Assembly: GCA_003645495.1 (NCBI GenBank)
Contig: QNFK01000164.1
Coordinates: forward strand, 1-5,454
Length of the DNA: 5,454 bases
Origin: Gammaproteobacteria bacterium
Lineage (GTDB): Bacteria; Pseudomonadota; Gammaproteobacteria; Steroidobacterales; Woeseiaceae
Reading direction: 5' to 3'
Position numbers and translations under genes: made by a program. The notes beneath the pieces were generated by a model. That model was not told where the DNA came from. It searched no databases and saw nothing but the letters and a program-made list of their open reading frames with translations. This document shows positions 1 to 5,454 of this stretch, piece by piece (positions within the stretch are counted from its first letter, which is position 1; the number at the start of each line of letters is the position of its first letter).

Positions 1-1239
1 GATTTCGTCACCGGTCAAGTCACCATCGTCTGCGCCGGAACGCCACGCTTCAATGTCTTGTTGCGTATCCCCGATGAGATCGCCGGAAGCGAGTAGTTCG
101 GCGGCGAGCTCGTGACGTTCACCATCATCCGTTGTTTTATTCAGAACTCGTGCAAGATTAAACATCTCCGCCAGCGCCTTGGGTGTGTTCAGGTCGTCCT
201 CGAGCGCCGCAACAACAGCACCCGCGGGCTCCGCCTGCGCTCTTTCTTCAGCCGTAGTCGCAATACCACGCACGGCACCGTACAGGCGATCCAGCATGCG
301 CCGTGCGGCAGCCAGTGAATCGTCGGACCAGTCGAGTGGCTGGCGGTAATGCGCGCTCAGGAGCGCCAGACGGATAACTTCCCCTGGAACGGTCTTGACC
401 ATGTTATGCACCAGCAACACGTTGCCCAGCGACTTGGACATCTTGGTGTTATCCAGGCTGAGGAATCCATTGTGCAACCAGTAACGCGCGAACGGTTCGC
501 CATCGTGCGCGCAACGACTTTGCGCGAGTTCATTTTCATGATGCGGAAATACCAGGTCCTGCCCGCCGGCGTGAATATCGATCGTGCGGCCCAGGTGCTT
601 TTCAGCCAGAGCCGAACACTCGATATGCCAACCGGGCCGACCCCGTCCCCAGGGTGAATCCCAGCCGGGCAATTCGGGCGTTGACGGCTTCCACAAGACA
701 AAGTCGTGTGCTGCCTTTTTGTAAGGCGCAACTTCAACCCGCGCGCCGGCAATCATTTCGCGCAGATCTCGCTTGGACAACTGCCCGTAGTCCGGATCCG
801 ACGAAACATCAAACAGTACATGCCCTTCTGCTTCGTACGCACAGCCCGCCGTGATCAGCTGAGCAATCATCGCAATCATTTCATCGATATGTTGCGTCGC
901 GCGTGGCTCGATGTCCGGTGGCCGCACACCGAGTGCACCCATGTCGTCGTTGTAGGCTGTTATATAACGCGCGGTAATCTCGTCAATCGACTTGCCGGTA
1001 TCGATTGCTGCCTGGTTAATCTTATCGTCGACATCCGTAATGTTGCGGGCAAAGGTCAGTTTGTAACTGCGTCGCAAGAGTCTCGCCAGCAGATCAAATA
1101 CGACGGCGGGCCTGGCATTGCCTATGTGCGCATAGTTATAGACCGTGGGGCCACACAGGTACATCGTTACCTGCCCTTCCTGTAACGGTTCGAAAGCGCG
1201 TTTTTTACCGCGCAAGGTGTCATGTAAATGGAGAGTCAT
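1..1239 (-). CDS. cysS: Cysteinyl-tRNA synthetase, C-terminus cut off by window edge
   Basis: Cytoplasmic class I synthetase that attaches cysteine to tRNA(Cys). The 413 visible residues are open to the window edge; the family is usually about 455-465 residues, so roughly the last 50 (part of the anticodon-binding region) are missing. Visible signatures are the HIGH-type motif HIGN at residues 38-41, KMSKS at 266-270 followed by LGN, and by family comparison the zinc-binding cysteine-selecting set C29, C208, H233 and E237 (within CGPTVY, HIECSA and FPHHENE). The ATG at 1239 gives the usual N-terminus (MTLHLHDTL). A weak AGGG lies about ten bases upstream, and the next ATG at residue 6 has no better ribosome site. 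The segments GPTVYNYAHIGNARP and LLSAHYRQPLDWSDD match the alphaproteobacterial/xanthomonad form rather than the E. coli form (recalled from family knowledge). It is separated from the upstream gene by a repeat element, so it probably has its own promoter, but no convincing one is seen in 1240-1311. Confidence 0.97.
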   Translation of the reverse strand, partial: MTLHLHDTLRGKKRAFEPLQEGQVTMYLCGPTVYNYAHIGNARPAVVFDLLARLLRRSYKLTFARNITDVDDKINQAAIDTGKSIDEITARYITAYNDDMGALGVRPPDIEPRATQHIDEMIAMIAQLITAGCAYEAEGHVLFDVSSDPDYGQLSKRDLREMIAGARVEVAPYKKAAHDFVLWKPSTPELPGWDSPWGRGRPGWHIECSALAEKHLGRTIDIHAGGQDLVFPHHENELAQSRCAHDGEPFARYWLHNGFLSLDNTKMSKSLGNVLLVHNMVKTVPGEVIRLALLSAHYRQPLDWSDDSLAAARRMLDRLYGAVRGIATTAEERAQAEPAGAVVAALEDDLNTPKALAEMFNLARVLNKTTDDGERHELAAELLASGDLIGDTQQDIEAWRSGADDGDLTGDEI

Positions 1240-1311
1240 ACGATTTCGGCCCTGCGGACCCCAGGTGATTGTTTATGCCCAAAAGAAGTGCGCAATGATA
1301 GCAACAAGCAG

Positions 1312-1346
1312 AAACCGGGGTCGAACCTACTGCTGTTCCATGAACC
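1312..1346 (+). repeat. Outer inverted repeat, left arm
   Basis: Pairs with 1469-1503 read on the opposite strand, with 31 of 35 bases matching. Similarity stops abruptly on both sides: base 1311 does not pair with 1504, nor 1347 with 1468. This marks the arm as a discrete unit. Confidence 0.75.
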
Positions 1347-1368
1347 CAAAATGGTCGTGATGCTAAGA

Positions 1369-1434
1369 ATTCGCGGCGGAAGCCGCTCCTTCGATCCGGC
1401 CAGTAGGATCGTAGGAGCGGCTTCAGCCGCGAAT
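1369..1434. repeat. REP doublet (REPIN) forming a long hairpin
   Basis: Arms 1369-1397 and 1406-1434 are reverse complements at 27 of 29 positions, with an eight-base loop (ggccagta). Each arm carries its own small palindrome: GCGGC-ggaa-GCCGC at 1373-1386 and GCGGC-ttca-GCCGC at 1417-1430. The right copy starts with GTAG (1411-1414), the tetranucleotide typical of REP sequences recognised by RAYT (Y1-type REP-associated) transposases. The left copy, read on the minus strand, has GAAG instead. Two REPs in opposite orientation close together is the REPIN arrangement known from Pseudomonas and related bacteria. The RNA hairpin may protect the 3' end of the upstream membrane-protein transcript or end transcription before cysS; no T-run follows it directly, so classic intrinsic termination is uncertain. 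Confidence 0.85.
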
Positions 1435-1468
1435 GCCCGATCCGGCAACAGTGAACAAAATACGGCCA

Positions 1469-1503
1469 GGTTCATGGAACAGCACTGGCTTCGACCCCGG
1501 TTC
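1469..1503 (-). repeat. Outer inverted repeat, right arm
   Basis: Inverted partner of 1312-1346. It lies ten bases downstream of the membrane-protein stop codon (1514-1516), inside what would be the 3' untranslated region of that gene. Confidence 0.75.
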
Positions 1504-1513
1504 GGATTTTGAA

Positions 1514-2212
1514 TTAAAAACGCCCCTCAGACTTCGGCAATCTCTTTTCCCGACGCCTTGACGCTGCAGGCTGCGGTTCCCGGAAAGCAATCGCCCGCGC
1601 CTGGTAGGTGTATTCGATCGTGCCAATCAACCACAGGAAATAGCCCAGTAGCTCGATGAATTCTTCGACGGCCAGTTTCATCGCGCGTTGATAGCCATCA
1701 CCGAGTATCGCCATCCACAGCGGCTCGTGCCCGACCAGGCGCACAAAAGCGAACATGATGATTGCTCCTGCAAACAACAACGTCAGCCCCGGCGAGGGCC
1801 ACAATCGCAGCCATGCAATCCGGAATCGCCGTCGCTGTCGGTAGGTATAGGCGATCAGGAATGCAGCGATAATTCCAATCAATACCTGCCAGAAATTATC
1901 AGCAACATAGCGATGAAAGAAAAAATCCAGCTCGCGAATGGTGAATGCGAGCGCCATGCCACCAAAAAGGAATGCGATCGGTCGCTGCGACGGACAGTGT
2001 TTCGCAACCCAGGCGTACAACAGCCCGCAAATAATCAGAATGCCAGGTTGAATAATTTCGATCGGTGAATAATTCCGGATGCCGAGTGAATCGACAGGGC
2101 CGGAATAATCCTGTGGCTGCAAGCTGCCAGGTGAGGCAATCTCCAGCAGCGTAAGCAGCCACGTAAATAACGCGATACCAAAGAAATACAATACGTATCG
2201 AATGAGAGCCAT
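1514..2212 (-). CDS. Uncharacterised multi-pass inner-membrane protein (232 aa)
   Basis: Not recognised as any named family. Hydrophobic stretches suggest about six membrane helices at roughly residues 4-26, 50-70, 78-95, 106-123, 142-160 and 186-205. A polar loop with several prolines (27-50) lies between the first two, a basic loop (RQRRRFR, 125-131) follows the fourth, and the C-terminal tail is arginine/lysine-rich. By the positive-inside rule the basic loop and tail are probably cytoplasmic. Charged residues in or next to helices stand out: R93-E94-L95-D96 at the end of helix 3, E183-E184 and E187 at the start of helix 6, and E200. These could be ion-binding or catalytic, but this is a guess. 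The ATG at 2212 is chosen because it leads straight into the first helix; the ribosome site upstream is weak (GGTGG about ten bases away). It is 109 bases after the HExxH gene and is followed by the repeat element. It appears intact; its function is unknown. Confidence 0.8.
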   Translation of the reverse strand: MALIRYVLYFFGIALFTWLLTLLEIASPGSLQPQDYSGPVDSLGIRNYSPIEIIQPGILIICGLLYAWVAKHCPSQRPIAFLFGGMALAFTIRELDFFFHRYVADNFWQVLIGIIAAFLIAYTYRQRRRFRIAWLRLWPSPGLTLLFAGAIIMFAFVRLVGHEPLWMAILGDGYQRAMKLAVEEFIELLGYFLWLIGTIEYTYQARAIAFREPQPAASRRREKRLPKSEGRF

Positions 2213-2249
2213 GTGTTGCCGACCACCGATCAGAGCGGACCAACATAGT

Positions 2250-2260
2250 GCACAGTGTGC
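2250..2260. promoter_or_regulatory. Small perfect palindrome ahead of the membrane-protein gene
   Basis: GCACA-G-TGTGC is a five-base-arm palindrome with one central base, 38 bases upstream of the membrane-protein start codon. Its size and place would fit a half-site pair for a dimeric regulator, but an 11-base palindrome can occur by chance and no regulator is encoded nearby. Confidence 0.2.
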
Positions 2261-2267
2261 CGTCGAA

Positions 2268-2280
2268 GTTCCAGCGGAAC
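2268..2280. repeat. Short inverted repeat in the gap after the HExxH gene
   Basis: GTTCC-agc-GGAAC is a five-base stem with a three-base loop, 41 bases past the HExxH gene's stop codon. There is no T-rich stretch on the minus-strand side, so it does not read as a standard terminator. Confidence 0.25.
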
Positions 2281-2321
2281 GGTTAAGTTACTGATTTTAT
2301 GTATGCAACACGACGTGCTGT

Positions 2322-2843
2322 TCAGATGGCGGGCGCTCCGCGCAATCTGAAAACCGGTTTGTTCTCTACAGTTAGAAGACCTTTCTCTATCAACCAGGCT
2401 CGCGCATCATCGGCATCGTCAGCGAACCAGCATTCTGTGCTGCCAAGTCGAAAACTGTATCCCCAGCTGTCCATATCCTGCATAAGCCGTGCCCGGCCAA
2501 CACCGGTCATGAAATCCGCAAGTATGACCTGCAGATAGCAAACTGCCGACTCCTCGAGATCGTTGCCACCGGCATCGCGATACAATGAATCGCGCCGCTC
2601 TGCGCTCATGCAAATAATGTGGCAGACCTCATGCAACATCGAATGCACAGGTGTATCGCCACGAACAAAAACCTGGCGCCCAACAATGCCGGCCTCCGGT
2701 TCACCCCAGAAACTTGCCGTGATCGGCGCAGCGTCAGGAACATATTCCGCTACCAGTCCGTATCGGCCCAGGAGTTGATTTACGACGTCTGCTTTGACGT
2801 CGGATATCTGCAGTATTTTGTCTGCGGAGAGATGCGGACTCAT
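2322..2843 (-). CDS. Uncharacterised HExxH (zincin-like) protein, 173 aa
   Basis: Contains the zinc-metallopeptidase motif HEVCH at residues 71-75, followed by a glutamate pair E97-E98 in DLEESAVCYLQ. A glutamate 20-odd residues after HExxH is the usual third metal ligand in gluzincin-type folds, so a working zinc site is plausible; the ligand choice is inferred. Other distinctive stretches are SFWGEPEAGIVG (44-55), RGDTPVHS just before the motif (61-68), and MDSWGYSFRLGS (124-135). There is no signal peptide or membrane helix, so it should be cytoplasmic. An in-frame stop (that of lptE, 2865-2867) lies seven codons before the ATG and the next in-frame ATG is M69, so the start is well fixed despite a poor ribosome site. 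It lies 21 bases after lptE and is probably cotranscribed with leuS-lptE. I recognise no characterised family; it resembles conserved hypothetical proteins of Gammaproteobacteria from memory only. Peptidase activity is unproven. Confidence 0.88.
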   Translation of the reverse strand: MSPHLSADKILQISDVKADVVNQLLGRYGLVAEYVPDAAPITASFWGEPEAGIVGRQVFVRGDTPVHSMLHEVCHIICMSAERRDSLYRDAGGNDLEESAVCYLQVILADFMTGVGRARLMQDMDSWGYSFRLGSTECWFADDADDARAWLIEKGLLTVENKPVFRLRGAPAI

Positions 2844-2864
2844 GACCGGGGCGATTGTGTCGTG

Positions 2865-3365
2865 TTACAGGGCCGACAATTGAATCAGGATGGTGCGCAC
2901 CAGGTCGTCAACAATCGCCTCACGCATCAATTGTTCTTCTTTCTCTTTGCCTAAAACCTGCGTTTCATCCCAGTTGTAATCACGCGTCAGTGTTTGCGTT
3001 TGCGGGTCAAGCAAGAATTCTTTCTCGGTTTTAAGGCTGTAAACAACCGTGTAAAAGACCTCGAACTCACGCGGAACATTGCGTGTTGATACAGAAAGTA
3101 CACGCTGGCCGGTCATATCAGAGAGGATTGAAAACGTAGCGTTTGCTTCCACCGGTGATTCAACCAGTTCGATGCCGGCAGCGCGCAAACTGTCACGCAT
3201 GCGACGGTAAAAAAGACTGTGCCGATCCGTGGTCTCGATGTATGTGGAGGACATCTCCGCGGGAACCGACCTGGCGCCACGCATTTGAAAACCACAGCTG
3301 GTGAGCAGCACCAGCAGTAATGCCGCTACAAACGCATTTTTCAGTGAAAATTCAAACGACGACAT
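2865..3365 (-). CDS. lptE: LPS-assembly lipoprotein LptE
   Basis: Outer-membrane lipoprotein that forms the plug-and-barrel complex with LptD and inserts lipopolysaccharide into the outer leaflet. The 166-residue product begins with a short N-region (K9), a hydrophobic core of about residues 11-21 and a lipobox L21-T22-S23-C24, so signal peptidase II should cut before C24. The mature start CGFQMRG corresponds to the CGFHLRG of E. coli LptE, the family hallmark. The segment TRNVPREFEVFYTVVYSL (around 94-111) fits the strand region of the fold. At 166 residues it is shorter than the 193 of E. coli, mainly at the C-terminus. The start at 3365 is preferred over an in-frame upstream ATG near 3533 because it gives the signal peptide directly, has GGAAGG seven bases upstream, and the longer version would run far into leuS. 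It overlaps the leuS stop by 14 bases, the usual neighbour in this class. Confidence 0.95.
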   Translation of the reverse strand: MSSFEFSLKNAFVAALLLVLLTSCGFQMRGARSVPAEMSSTYIETTDRHSLFYRRMRDSLRAAGIELVESPVEANATFSILSDMTGQRVLSVSTRNVPREFEVFYTVVYSLKTEKEFLLDPQTQTLTRDYNWDETQVLGKEKEEQLMREAIVDDLVRTILIQLSAL

Positions 3366-5454
3366 TGACCAGCCTTCCGGGAACCACGATCGTCTTGCGC
3401 ACGTCCTTGCCCGCAATAAATCGCTGCACATTTTCGTCGGCGAGGGCGAGTTCAGCAACCTTGTCTTTCGCTGTATCCGTCGCGACCCTGATTCGACCGC
3501 GCAGCTTGCCATTGACCTGCACAACGATTTCAATCATGTCCTGCTGCAGCGCCGATTCGTCGAACGCTGGCCAGCGCTCATCGACCAGCGCAGTTTCGTG
3601 TCCCAGGACGTGCCAGAGTGCATGACAGATATGCGGCACCATCGGCGACAACAACAAAACGACGGCCTCAAGCGCTTCACCCACTACCGCCCGTCCCTGC
3701 GTGGTTGAATCTTCGAGCCGATTCACTGCATTGAGCAACTCCATCGTCGCAGCGATAGCAGTATTGAATGTGTAGCGACGTCCTATATCATCACTTACCT
3801 TCGCAATGGTCTGGTGCGTCTTGCGGCGCAGGTCGCGCTGTCCATCATCCAGCGCTGCAATATCCAATACCGGTGCAGGACCCTCTGCACTGAATTTATG
3901 CACGGCGTTCCAGAAGCGTTTCATGAATCGCGATGCGCCCTGCACGCCATCATCAGACCACTCGAGGGCTTGCTCTGGCGGTGCAGCGAACATCATGAAA
4001 AGCCGGACTGTATCGGCGCCGAATTTTTCAATGAGGGCCTGCGGATCAACCGTATTGCCCTTGGCCTTGGACATCTTGGCGCCGTCCTTGAGCACCATGC
4101 CCTGCGTCAGCAAGTTGGTAAACGGCTCATCGGCTGAAGACAATCCAAAGTCACGCAACAATTTCTGGAAGAAGCGCGCATACAACAGGTGCAGAATCGC
4201 GTGCTCTACACCGCCCGTGTACTGATCGACCGGCATCCAGTAACTTTCGCGATCATCCAGCATCGCTTTATCACTATCGGGACAGGCGTAACGGGCGAAA
4301 TACCAGGACGACTCGACAAAAGTATCGAACGTATCTGTTTCGCGCTTCGCCGGCTTGCCACATTTCGGACACTCGGTTTCGTAAAACTCCGGCATACTTT
4401 TCAGCGGTGAACCTACACCGGTGAATTCAACATCTTCGGGTAACACCACCGGCAACTGATCTTCGGGCACGGTTTGGGCACCGCAATCATCGCAATAGAT
4501 AATCGGAATGGGCGTACCCCAGTAACGCTGTCGCGAAACCCCCCAGTCACGCAGCCGATAATTGACGGTCCGCTTGCCACGACCCTCTGCCTCGAACTTG
4601 TCCGCAATCGCAGCAAAAGACTGTTCAAACGTCATGCCGTCAATATCGCCGGAATTCACACTCAGGCCATATTCAACATACGCACCTTCAGAGACATCGA
4701 TACTACTGCCATCCGCGGGCGTGATGACCTGCGTAATTGGCAAGCCGTACTTGTTCGCAAACTCCCAGTCCCGATGGTCATGCCCGGGAACCGCCATAAC
4801 GGCGCCGGTGCCATAACCCATCAACACAAAGTTGGCGACCCACAAAGGCACCTCTTCACCACTAATAGGATGAATCGCAGATATGCCAAGGGGCATGCCC
4901 TTTTTCTCCATGGTCTCGAGCGCTGCTTCAGCAGCCTGCATCTTCTTGCAGTCCTCGATGAATGCTGCAACATCAGGCTGCGACGCAGCAGCCTTCTGCG
5001 CCAACGGATGCTCGGCAGCAACAGCCATGTAGGTAACGCCCATCAACGTATCCGGACGCGTCGTGTACACGCTGAGCTTCTCGTCTTCACCCTGCACATC
5101 GAACGACAGCTCGATACCTTCGGAGCGCCCGATCCAGTTGCGCTGCATCGTCTTGACCGAGTCCGGCCAGCCCTCGAGCCGATCCAGGTTATCCAGCAGC
5201 TCATCTGCATAGGCAGTGATTTTCATAAACCACTGCGGAATCTCACGCCGCTCAACCAGCGCATCCGAACGCCAGCCCCGACCATCAATTACCTGCTCGT
5301 TGGCCAATACCGTCTGATCGACGGGATCCCAGTTAACAATAGAATTCGTGCGATAGACGAGACCCTTCGCGAACAACTTCGTAAAGAGCCACTGTTCCCA
5401 ACGATAATACTCAGGCTTGCAGGTAGTAAGCTCACGCGTCCAGTCATAACCATA
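3352..5454 (-). CDS. leuS: Leucyl-tRNA synthetase, N-terminus cut off by window edge
   Basis: Class I synthetase that charges tRNA(Leu) and hydrolyses mischarged products. The 700 visible residues start at YGYDW, near residue 117 of the E. coli enzyme, so the HIGH motif and first part of the catalytic fold lie outside the window. Visible are the CP1 editing domain with the threonine-rich TTRPDTLMG (131-139) and GTGAVMAVPGHDHRDW, whose D226 corresponds to the editing aspartate; two CxxC pairs (C321/C324 and C362/C365) forming a likely zinc ribbon; the catalytic loop KMSKA (460-464, last Ser replaced by Ala); and the C-terminal domain VVQVNGKLRGRI to VPGRLVNVVV. Compared with E. coli, GMVLKDGAKMSKA directly follows the catalytic core, so the roughly 40-residue leucine-specific insertion is absent. 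The cysteines of the CP1 zinc knuckle (VNWCP, CCWRC) are replaced by D43, R59, G60 and S63. No frameshift is seen. It is first in the visible operon. Confidence 0.98.
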   Translation of the reverse strand, partial: YGYDWTRELTTCKPEYYRWEQWLFTKLFAKGLVYRTNSIVNWDPVDQTVLANEQVIDGRGWRSDALVERREIPQWFMKITAYADELLDNLDRLEGWPDSVKTMQRNWIGRSEGIELSFDVQGEDEKLSVYTTRPDTLMGVTYMAVAAEHPLAQKAAASQPDVAAFIEDCKKMQAAEAALETMEKKGMPLGISAIHPISGEEVPLWVANFVLMGYGTGAVMAVPGHDHRDWEFANKYGLPITQVITPADGSSIDVSEGAYVEYGLSVNSGDIDGMTFEQSFAAIADKFEAEGRGKRTVNYRLRDWGVSRQRYWGTPIPIIYCDDCGAQTVPEDQLPVVLPEDVEFTGVGSPLKSMPEFYETECPKCGKPAKRETDTFDTFVESSWYFARYACPDSDKAMLDDRESYWMPVDQYTGGVEHAILHLLYARFFQKLLRDFGLSSADEPFTNLLTQGMVLKDGAKMSKAKGNTVDPQALIEKFGADTVRLFMMFAAPPEQALEWSDDGVQGASRFMKRFWNAVHKFSAEGPAPVLDIAALDDGQRDLRRKTHQTIAKVSDDIGRRYTFNTAIAATMELLNAVNRLEDSTTQGRAVVGEALEAVVLLLSPMVPHICHALWHVLGHETALVDERWPAFDESALQQDMIEIVVQVNGKLRGRIRVATDTAKDKVAELALADENVQRFIAGKDVRKTIVVPGRLVNVVV
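3373..3378 (-). promoter_or_regulatory. Ribosome binding site of lptE inside leuS
   Basis: GGAAGG on the minus strand, seven bases before the lptE ATG (3365-3363) and within the final codons of leuS. It is the strongest Shine-Dalgarno match in front of any start in the window. It decides the short lptE start over the upstream in-frame ATG. Together with the 14-base overlap it suggests translational coupling to leuS. Confidence 0.75.

Larger units (their letters stand above)
1312..1503. mobile_element. Nested inverted-repeat element enclosing a REPIN (MITE-like, non-autonomous)
   Basis: Two 35-base arms, 1312-1346 and 1469-1503, are inverted copies matching at 31 of 35 positions by direct comparison. 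Bases 2-14 and 20-35 of the arms are identical; the mismatches are at arm positions 1, 15, 17 and 19. The left arm contains ACCGGGGTCGAA and ends GCTGTTCCATGAACC. The 122 bases between the arms hold a REP doublet. No open reading frame in it looks like a real gene, and no transposase is present in the window. No target duplication is evident: the flanks acaagcag and ggattttg do not match. The right arm ends ten bases past the stop codon of the membrane-protein gene, so the element could also act as a transcription terminator or 3' RNA stabiliser. That it is mobile is inferred from its architecture; proof would need further copies elsewhere in the genome. Confidence 0.6.

Noticed and set aside
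357..752. 131-residue minus-strand open frame
   Set aside because: It lies fully inside cysS in another frame, and the cysS frame here encodes KMSKS and the zinc ligands.
1240..1311. Promoter of cysS
   Set aside because: TTGTTG/TTGCTA, TATCAT and CATAAA hexamers occur, but no pair has both acceptable sequence and 16-18 base spacing.
1369..1434. CRISPR array or tRNA gene in the palindromic region
   Set aside because: There are only two inverted copies and no regularly spaced direct repeats. The fold is a simple hairpin, not a cloverleaf.
1236..1475. 79-residue minus-strand open frame ending at the cysS start
   Set aside because: It reads through the REPIN and right repeat, with no ribosome site or recognisable motif. 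Overlap of its TGA with the cysS ATG looks accidental.
1423..1626. 67-residue minus-strand open frame across the repeat element
   Set aside because: Its sequence comes from the REPIN arm and outer repeat plus an out-of-frame part of the membrane-protein gene; there is no sign of a real product.
1688..2068. 126-residue plus-strand open frame
   Set aside because: It is antisense to the membrane-protein gene and rich in Gln, Asn, Pro and Arg, as expected from reading a membrane gene backwards.
2294..2308. Possible minus-strand promoter (TAAAAT at 2299-2294) before the membrane-protein gene
   Set aside because: The -10 is good but no acceptable -35 lies 16-18 bases upstream, and the TTGCAT just before it is only a few bases away. 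Too weak to call.
2865..3533. Longer 222-residue version of lptE starting near 3533
   Set aside because: Its first 56 residues read leuS in another frame and have no lipoprotein logic. The start at 3365 has a proper ribosome site and gives a clean signal peptide with lipobox.

Overview
The window looks like a chromosomal segment of a free-living, moderately GC-rich gammaproteobacterium. The leuS-lptE gene pair and an LptE with the C-G-F-x-x-R-G start typical of that class point this way. So does a REP-type repeat with a GTAGGAGCGGCTTCAGCCGC core, a sequence style common in Pseudomonas- and Xanthomonas-like genomes. The cysteinyl-tRNA synthetase is of the type seen in Xanthomonadaceae and Alphaproteobacteria rather than the enteric type, so a deep-branching or Xanthomonadales/Chromatiales-like lineage is more likely than an enteric. 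The species cannot be named from this sequence.

All five genes are on the minus strand, so transcription runs from high to low coordinates. Positions 5454-3352 hold leuS, lacking its N-terminal part. It overlaps by 14 bases the start of lptE (3365-2865), which encodes the lipoprotein subunit of the lipopolysaccharide export machine. Twenty-one bases further is an uncharacterised cytoplasmic protein with an HExxH zinc-protease-like motif (2843-2322). After a 109-base gap that holds two small palindromes comes a roughly six-helix inner-membrane protein of unknown function (2212-1514). A 274-base intergenic region then separates it from cysS (1239-1), which runs off the low-coordinate end and lacks roughly its last 50 codons.

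The cysS-proximal intergenic region is the most structured non-coding DNA here. A 35-base imperfect inverted repeat (1312-1346 and 1469-1503) encloses a REP doublet (REPIN, 1369-1434) that can fold into a long hairpin. The whole resembles a nested, non-autonomous element and lies just after the stop codon of the membrane-protein gene.

Functionally, leuS and cysS are tRNA-charging enzymes and LptE is an outer-membrane assembly factor. The HExxH protein sits where holA follows lptE in E. coli. No complete new multi-gene system is visible. The best candidates for new biology are the HExxH protein, the membrane protein and the nested repeat.
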